The notes beneath the pieces are model-generated. The model saw nothing but the letters and a program-made list of their open reading frames with translations, searched no databases and was not told the origin of the DNA. Position numbers and translations under genes: made by a program. From Bradyrhizobium sacchari (lineage in GTDB: Bacteria > Pseudomonadota > Alphaproteobacteria > Rhizobiales > Xanthobacteraceae), in assembly GCF_002068095.1 (NCBI RefSeq), contig NZ_LWIG01000007.1, positions 147,416-198,317 on the forward strand: a DNA stretch of 50,902 nt. The letters are read 5' to 3'. Below, piece by piece: positions 45,875 through 50,902 of the stretch (position 1 is its first letter; each line of letters starts with the position of its first letter).

Positions 45875-47569
45875 ATGCTGACCTGGCTGGAGCAGTTTCT
45901 CGTCCGTTATCCAGAGCTCGCGCTGTTTCTTGTGATTGCCGCGGGCTACTGGATCGGCAGCTTTAAGATCGGTACCTTCAGCCTCGGTCCCGTAACCGGA
46001 GCGCTGTTTGCCGGACTGGCGGTCGGGGACTTCGCGCACGTCCCCGTCTCGAGCATGACCAAGTCCTTTCTCTTCTTATTATTCTTGTTCGGCGTCGGCT
46101 ATCTCGTTGGGCCGCAATTCTTGCAAACCATGAAGCGCGACGGGTTGAAGCCAGTACTGCTCGCCGTAATCGTCTGTTTGACAGGTCTGGCGATGGCGAT
46201 TGTTGCTGCGAAGGTGCTGCGACTGGATCCCGGCTTCGCCGCGGGCCTCATGTCGGGCGCACTTTCCCAGAGCGCCGCGATGGGAACGGCCACCGACGCG
46301 ATCAACGGATTGGCGATTTCCGAAGCTCAACGCGCCCTTTTCGTCTCCCACATCGCCGTAGCGGATGCGGTTACCTATATCTTCGGCTATGCCGGCGTCA
46401 TTCTCTTTGTTACGCAGATTGCGCCTGCCCTCTTGAAAATCGATCTGCGTGCGGAGGCACTCAAGCTCGAGGAGGCGTTGGGCGTTGAGCGCACCAAGCC
46501 GGGACTGGCGTCCGCGTGGCGTAAATTCGAACTGCGCGCCTATCGTCTTGAAGAGGGCTCCGCGCTCGTCGGGATGACGGTCGCTGCTGCGGAGGCCCGC
46601 ATTGCGGACCATCGGCTTTTCATTCATCGGATCCGTCGTGGCGAACAGCTTGTCGAGGCAAATTCCGGAACGGTCCTCGCCACTGGCGACCTAATCGCAC
46701 TGTCCGCTCCGCGACAATTCATCGTCGAATGGATCGGCGCTCGCGCCGACGAAGTCGAGGACAGGGAGCTCCTTGACATTCCTCTGATCTCCGCCGACGT
46801 CATTCTAATCAATTCGAAGCTCGCCGGCATGACGCTGGAAGCTGCCTCCAAAGAGAGCTGGACCCGTAGTCTCTACCTGCGCTCGCTCAAGCGGGGAAGC
46901 CAGGAGATCCCCATTGGAGCCGGCGTTGTCCTGCAACGCGGTGACCTGCTGAAGATCGTCGGGCCCGAGCCGGTCGTGCAAAACGCTGCCAAGAGCATCG
47001 GTGCCATCGTTGCGCCGAGTACCAATATCGACTTTGTCGTGCTGGGCCTTGCGATCTTTTTCGGCGGGTTGTTTGGCGTTCTGCTGAGCTTCTCGGTCGG
47101 CGGGATCAACATATCTCTCAGCACGAGCGTTGGCACATTACTGGCTGGGCTCTTTGTCGGCGCCCTCCGCACGCGTTTTCCGCTGTTCGGTCAAATTCCC
47201 GATGGCGCCATCAGCCTGATGACCTCCCTGGGGTTGGCGGCTTTCGTCGGGCTGACCGGCATCCATGCAGGGCCGATCTTCCTTTCAGCCTTGCGAGAAT
47301 CGGGCGTCGGCCTACTGCTCGGCGGCATGGCCGTGACCCTGGTGCCGCAAATCGTTGGACTATGCGTTGGCCATTTCCTCTTGCGGATGAACCCAATCCT
47401 TCTGCTTGGGGGGTTGACCGGATCGCAAACGGTAACGGCCGCGATGGCGGCCCTTCAAGAGCGCTCAGGAAGCCCCGTGCCCGTGCTCGGCTATACGCCG
47501 GCCTATCCCATCGCCAACATCCTGCTCACGACCTGGGGCTCGGTCATGGTCCTTGTGTTCGCGGCCTGA
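45875..47569 (+). CDS. Second AspT-like antiporter
   Basis: A 564-residue paralogue of the preceding gene, 13 bp downstream. Same architecture: N-terminal membrane block (SLGPVTGALFAGLAVGDF), two RCK_C domains (LEEGSALVGMTVAAAEARIA, RGSQEIPIGAGVVLQRGDLL) and C-terminal block. The repeat motifs are GALSQSAAMGTATDAINGL and GSQTVTAAMAALQERS. The partner differences suggest a diverged substrate or a heteromeric transporter. Operonic with aspT. Confidence 0.9.
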   Translation: MLTWLEQFLVRYPELALFLVIAAGYWIGSFKIGTFSLGPVTGALFAGLAVGDFAHVPVSSMTKSFLFLLFLFGVGYLVGPQFLQTMKRDGLKPVLLAVIVCLTGLAMAIVAAKVLRLDPGFAAGLMSGALSQSAAMGTATDAINGLAISEAQRALFVSHIAVADAVTYIFGYAGVILFVTQIAPALLKIDLRAEALKLEEALGVERTKPGLASAWRKFELRAYRLEEGSALVGMTVAAAEARIADHRLFIHRIRRGEQLVEANSGTVLATGDLIALSAPRQFIVEWIGARADEVEDRELLDIPLISADVILINSKLAGMTLEAASKESWTRSLYLRSLKRGSQEIPIGAGVVLQRGDLLKIVGPEPVVQNAAKSIGAIVAPSTNIDFVVLGLAIFFGGLFGVLLSFSVGGINISLSTSVGTLLAGLFVGALRTRFPLFGQIPDGAISLMTSLGLAAFVGLTGIHAGPIFLSALRESGVGLLLGGMAVTLVPQIVGLCVGHFLLRMNPILLLGGLTGSQTVTAAMAALQERSGSPVPVLGYTPAYPIANILLTTWGSVMVLVFAA

Positions 47570-47623
47570 GCCGCAGTCGTCAGTTTGTTATGCACTCTAG
47601 CTGGATGTGTAGAAATCGCGCAA

Positions 47624-47722
47624 ATGAGGAATCCCATTAATCAATATCTGGCAGCGTGGCTCGCCTGGAACCTTGTTGTTGCACTCGCGGTGATCCTCCT
47701 ATTGGTCTTCCATCAAATCTGA
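47624..47722 (+). CDS. Possible 32-residue single-pass membrane protein
   Basis: ATG at 47624 opens a 32-codon frame: MRNPINQYLAAWLAWNLVVA then LAVILLLVFHQI. It has one clean hydrophobic helix and positive N-terminus. No strong ribosome site is visible, so it is a candidate only. It lies 54 bp after the second AspT-like gene. Confidence 0.4.
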   Translation: MRNPINQYLAAWLAWNLVVALAVILLLVFHQI

Positions 47723-48195
47723 AGCCATCAAGTCGCGAGAACAGGCAGCAGGACCTGTATTGTGGCGAATACGTTTCGGAAGCCAGAGAACGCGTTTAAA
47801 AGAAGCAACGCTGATGCGGGATGTGGCTGGCCAGGCTTAACATTTGTTACGCTCTCCGCTTCTGCGAACTGAAAGAAAATCAGAATGCGCCGCGATGTAG
47901 TGCTGAGGGCGCGTCGATCGCGGCCCCGCGGCCCGCAGGATCGGGAGGGGCCGCTCTTCCGGCAATATTCCCAGAGCTATCAAGCAAGTCCTCCCGGGCC
48001 CTGCGCATGAGACCTACGCGTTTCAGATCGCCCCGCTTTTTACTGCAGCGCTGTGTCGGCGTTGTTATTGCAGTTCTCCGTCATCTTCATTCCAAATGGG
48101 ATAGGGTTGGTAGAGCGCCGACGATATTTCATGCTCGACGCGCTAAGTTGTTCCGAACGAAGAGCGCTCTATTTTAAGTCGTGGAACTCGATTGC
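47723..48195. other. Gene-poor segment
   Basis: No convincing protein was found between the small membrane frame and the FixK-type box at 48196. Short broken frames on the plus strand (for example around 47960-48110, hydrophobic) may be remains of an old gene but match nothing I recognise. Confidence 0.4.
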
Positions 48196-48209
48196 TTGAT
48201 TTGCGTCAA
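48196..48209 (+). promoter_or_regulatory. FixK/FNR-type box
   Basis: TTGATTTGCGTCAA, fits TTGAY-N4-RTCAA completely. Centred 93 bp before the ATG at 48295. Confidence 0.7.
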
Positions 48210-48294
48210 ATGCGCTCGTTCTCCGGAGCGCTGGTTGAGCCGAGCAGCCCGTCGTTAATGGAAAAGACGGGACGACACGCGATGGAGAACTCCT

Positions 48295-48693
48295 ATGATT
48301 CAACGTGGGCTGATCGGCTTTGCCGCGACCGTTCTCATATTGGCTTGCCTTGCTCCTGATGACGCATTCGCCCGGCGCGGCGGCGGCTATCGCGCCGGCG
48401 GATATCACGGAGGCGGCGCTCATGTTCGGGGTGGTGCAGTTCACGCCGGACGTGTCGGAGTCGCCGGACGCGGATACGGCTACAGACCAATCCCCGGCAG
48501 GCCAGTCGCGCGAGCAGCAGTGCGACGAGGCGCATACCGTACGGCTTACAGAGGCGCGGCGTATCGCGGCGCAGCCTATGGCGCTGCCGCTGTTGGCGCA
48601 GCAGCGGCAGGGGCCGCCTACTACAACGGTTACTACAATCGTTGCTACTACGACGCCTATGGTCAGTGGGTTTGCCCGCCATACCAATACTGA
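48295..48693 (+). CDS. Secreted Gly/Ala/Tyr-rich small protein
   Basis: A 132-residue exported protein: signal peptide MIQRGLIGFAATVLILACLA ending near DAFA, then low-complexity Gly/Arg/His (RRGGGYRAGGYHGGGAHVRG), Ala-rich YRGAAYRGAAYGAAAVGAAA, and a Tyr/Cys end RCYYDAYGQWVCPPYQY. GGAG precedes the ATG. Such proteins are common in Bradyrhizobium and unassigned. A FixK-type box lies upstream. Confidence 0.8.
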   Translation: MIQRGLIGFAATVLILACLAPDDAFARRGGGYRAGGYHGGGAHVRGGAVHAGRVGVAGRGYGYRPIPGRPVARAAVRRGAYRTAYRGAAYRGAAYGAAAVGAAAAGAAYYNGYYNRCYYDAYGQWVCPPYQY

Positions 48694-48773
48694 TCAAAGT
48701 GTGGGGCGGCCTTAGCCAGGCCGCCTCATAGGCTTGATTGTTAGCATGAGTCCATCGAGAAGCGCCTTCATGA

Positions 48774-49001
48774 GCAAGCATTGTTCTAATTGGTTTAGTT
48801 GCATTCGCTTCGATACGTGTAGTCGCGTTCGCGGTTGTCGAAGCAAGAGAGCACTTACCAAAGCAACACCTGACTGAGGAAACAAAGTCGCTAGTATCTA
48901 TGTCGAGCGCCGCGCTGGCGACGGTCGGTGCTCTCGTGTCGGGCCTTCTGATCTCCAACGAACTCCGCATTCACGCGCCGCCGAACAATCGTGTTGAATG
49001 A
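48774..49001 (+). pseudogene. Remnant of a DUF4239 membrane protein
   Basis: A plus-strand frame without start codon reads IVLIGLVAFASIRVVAFAVV then REHLPKQHLTEETKSLVSMS and AALATVGALVSGLLISN before diverging and stopping at 49001. This is the N-terminal pattern of DUF4239 (bestrophin-like) proteins (LPEHHL..., then GLIATMAALVLGLLI). It keeps only about 70 of over 200 residues and lacks an ATG, so it is a decayed fragment. Confidence 0.6.
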
Positions 49002-49041
49002 ATGCGACTGTCGCCGGTTTCTCCATTTATCTCAAGGTTAG

Positions 49042-49055
49042 TTGACGTAAATCAA
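49042..49055 (+). promoter_or_regulatory. FixK/FNR-type box
   Basis: TTGACGTAAATCAA, fits TTGAY-N4-RTCAA completely. Centred 66 bp before the ATG at 49115. Confidence 0.75.
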
Positions 49056-49114
49056 ACTGCGATCGGTTCGCACGCGTCCATTCCAGTCGGGGGTACAGCC
49101 TTAGGGAGTTTGCA

Positions 49115-49618
49115 ATGACGAAAACGACAGCCATCGCAGTGCTTGCCTTTTTGCTGGCAACCTCGCCTCTCGTCCGCGCGGCAGAGACGCCACCGACGGC
49201 GGGATCTGGCGGCCCTAGCGCGGCCGACTTAAAAAGCCTGACGGATATGCGCGTCGGGATCATCAAGGCTGCCCTTCAATTGACGACCGATCAGGAAAAA
49301 TATTGGCCAGCCGTTGAGGACGCGATCCGCAACCGAGCGATGAACAGACAGGCCCGTTTGCAGCGCTTAGTCGAATTGCACGACGACGCCGTGGACCCCC
49401 TCAAGGACAGCAATCCGGTCGAATTGATGCGACGCAGAGCGGATCGGCTTATTCAGCGAGGCGACGATTTAAAGAAGCTCGCTGCAGCCTGGGAGCCCCT
49501 CTACAAAACATTGAGCGACGACCAAAAGAGACGAATGTCCTTTGCATCTTATGTTGTCATGCGCGGAATGCGCGACGCCATCGAGCATAGTCTCGAGACT
49601 GAAGACGACGACGACTAA
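49115..49618 (+). CDS. LTXXQ-motif (Spy/CpxP-like) periplasmic protein
   Basis: A 167-residue exported protein with signal peptide MTKTTAIAVLAFLLATSPLV ending RAAE. LQLTTDQEKYWPAVEDAIRN carries the LTxxQ motif and LYKTLSDDQKRRM a second, degenerate one, as in Spy/CpxP envelope-stress chaperones. The end is acidic (LETEDDDD). A FixK/FNR-type box lies 60 bp upstream, linking it to low-oxygen conditions. Confidence 0.82.
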   Translation: MTKTTAIAVLAFLLATSPLVRAAETPPTAGSGGPSAADLKSLTDMRVGIIKAALQLTTDQEKYWPAVEDAIRNRAMNRQARLQRLVELHDDAVDPLKDSNPVELMRRRADRLIQRGDDLKKLAAAWEPLYKTLSDDQKRRMSFASYVVMRGMRDAIEHSLETEDDDD

Positions 49619-49711
49619 CCGCTGACTAAAGTTCCACGCCCAAAGCGGTTTGCCGATTGGGTTCCTGCGCTCATGATGCGCGCGTTCGCCTTTCTCCTTC
49701 GCGCGCATTCC

Positions 49712-49725
49712 TTGATCTACGTCAA
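49712..49725 (+). promoter_or_regulatory. FixK/FNR-type box
   Basis: TTGATCTACGTCAA, fits TTGAY-N4-RTCAA completely. Centred 56 bp before the ATG at 49775. Confidence 0.75.
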
Positions 49726-49774
49726 ACGCAGACATCGCCCGGCGATCTCGTCTGTAAGGAAGGAGGACCAGCGC

Positions 49775-50902
49775 ATGAAGTTAGTGAGCAGAATGGTCGT
49801 CATGGGAGCGTTCCTTGCATCGCTCAGCATCGGCTTGCCAGCATTGGCGCAAACGGCAGATCAGCCCCCTCAGGCGCCGAGTTCAGCGTCCGCACCAATT
49901 GCCGACCAAGGAGCTCTCAAGCCCGCGGAGCTTGAAGCCCTGGTTGCTCCGATCGCCTTATATCCAGACACGCTGCTGTCGAACGTGCTCATGGCATCCA
50001 CCTATCCGCTCGAGGTGGTGCACGCAGCGCGCTGGCTGACCCAGAACAAGGACCTGAAGGAAGATGCCCTCAAGACTGCGGCCGAGAAGCAGGAATGGGA
50101 TGCGAGCGTCAAGGCTCTGATCGCGACACCCTCGGTCCTGCAGATGATGAACGAGCATCTCGAATGGACGCAGAAGCTCGGCGAGGCATTTTTGGCGCAA
50201 CAGCAGGACGTCATGGATGCAGTGCAACGGCTGCGCTCGAAGGCTTACGACCGCAAGAAGCTGGTGACGACGAATGAGCAGAAGGTAACCGTCAGAGAAG
50301 ACCAGAACCGGCAATTCATTTATATCGAGCCGGCAGCTCCCGACAGCATCTATGTTCCCTATTACGAGCCTCAGGTCGTGTTCGGCGATTGGCCTTACTC
50401 CGACTATCCGGCATACCCCTACTATTGGGGTTACCCCGGCTACATCGGAGCTGGCTTGATCGCGACGGGCGTGGCGTTCGGTGCTGCTTACGCACTCGGA
50501 CGATGGGCAACGGGCGGTTATTGGGGAAGTGGCGGATGGTGGGGCGGCAGTCGCGTCAACTGGGGCGGCGGAGCGATCGACATCAACCGCGGGGCTCACG
50601 TCGAGCACTGGCGCCACGACACAAGGCACCGCCAAGGTGCACGCTATAACAACTCCAATCTTCAGCAGAGATTTGGCAACGCCAATCGCCCGCAAGGCGG
50701 GCGGCAAGGATTGGGAAATGCCAATCGTCCGAATGCAGGCGATCGCGCGCAGCGCGGGGACCGCTCGCAACGCGCCGACCGCGGCCGTGCGGCAAACCGG
50801 CAGGCGGCAGTTAACAGAGGTGCCGGCAATCGACAGGCCCGCAATCGCTCCAGCGCCGGCCGACACGCGCGCTCGGGGAATCGCGTTGCGCATCGCGGCG
50901 GG
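49775..50902 (+). CDS. DUF3300 family exported protein (3' end cut by window edge)
   Basis: Open from ATG 49775 (AGGAGG 6-7 nt upstream) to the right edge, 376 codons without a stop. Signal peptide MKLVSRMVVMGAFLASLSIG ends PALAQ. The core is DUF3300: LVAPIALYPDTLLSNVLMAS, AARWLTQNKDLKEDAL, IATPSVLQMMNEHLEWTQKL and YIEPAAPDSIYVPYYEPQVV. It is followed by a Tyr/Gly-rich hydrophobic stretch and an Arg/Asn/Gly repeat tail. Function unknown, envelope-located. A FixK-type box precedes it. Confidence 0.9.
   Translation, partial: MKLVSRMVVMGAFLASLSIGLPALAQTADQPPQAPSSASAPIADQGALKPAELEALVAPIALYPDTLLSNVLMASTYPLEVVHAARWLTQNKDLKEDALKTAAEKQEWDASVKALIATPSVLQMMNEHLEWTQKLGEAFLAQQQDVMDAVQRLRSKAYDRKKLVTTNEQKVTVREDQNRQFIYIEPAAPDSIYVPYYEPQVVFGDWPYSDYPAYPYYWGYPGYIGAGLIATGVAFGAAYALGRWATGGYWGSGGWWGGSRVNWGGGAIDINRGAHVEHWRHDTRHRQGARYNNSNLQQRFGNANRPQGGRQGLGNANRPNAGDRAQRGDRSQRADRGRAANRQAAVNRGAGNRQARNRSSAGRHARSGNRVAHRGG

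Noticed and set aside
48320..48715. 131-codon plus-strand frame overlapping the Gly-rich secreted protein
   Set aside because: Same DNA in another frame; the 48295 frame has a signal peptide, ribosome site and family-like composition.

Overview
The window is a GC-rich alphaproteobacterial chromosome segment, most likely Bradyrhizobium or a close relative. The support is a PhyR/NepR/EcfG general stress locus, a LexA box of the alphaproteobacterial GTTC-N7-GTTC form, many FixK/FNR-type TTGAY-N4-RTCAA boxes, palindromic intergenic repeats of the kind common in Bradyrhizobium, and a rich set of acyl-CoA metabolism genes. No rRNA, tRNA, integrase, transposase or CRISPR array was recognised.

Region 1 (1-5.5 kb, minus strand) is a compact urease operon in the order ureA-ureB-ureC-ureE-ureF-ureG-ureD, with ureD cut by the left edge. 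Region 2 (5.9-9.4 kb) holds a SnoaL/NTF2-like gene, a double TonB-C-domain gene broken by two frameshifts, and the stress locus: phyR divergent from nepR-ecfG, with back-to-back EcfG-type promoter elements between them.

Region 3 (9.4-21.7 kb) is a CoA-ester catabolic cluster: nitroreductase, three acyl-CoA dehydrogenases (two are tandem paralogues), feruloyl-CoA-synthase-like ligase, enoyl-CoA hydratase, SDR dehydrogenase and TetR regulator on the minus strand, and a divergent thiolase plus a second acyl-CoA ligase. Together they supply activation, oxidation, hydration, dehydrogenation and thiolysis. Region 4 (21.8-29.0 kb) has an O6-alkylguanine methyltransferase, two tandem alpha/beta hydrolases, a GntR/FCD regulator with a perfect 20-bp palindrome at its promoter, a PhyH-type dioxygenase, a SAF-domain oxidoreductase and an orphan TRAP solute-binding protein.

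Region 5 (29.2-35.0 kb) is visibly more AT-rich and looks acquired. It encodes an Mrr-type restriction endonuclease, a GHKL ATPase fused to a Shedu-like (DUF4263) nuclease, and, divergently, an Abi/DRT-like reverse transcriptase whose YxDD box reads HVDD. This is a candidate antiphage island and one of the two most interesting parts of the window. It is bordered by a Ku end-joining gene and, divergent from Ku, a small CxxC protein behind a LexA box.

Region 6 (36.8-50.9 kb) is a run of small stress, membrane and periplasmic genes plus a P450 and an aspartate 4-decarboxylase/AspT antiporter system. Eight FixK/FNR-type boxes lie in promoter positions across 13 kb, so I read this part as a low-oxygen regulon island. 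It ends in a DUF3300 gene cut by the right edge.
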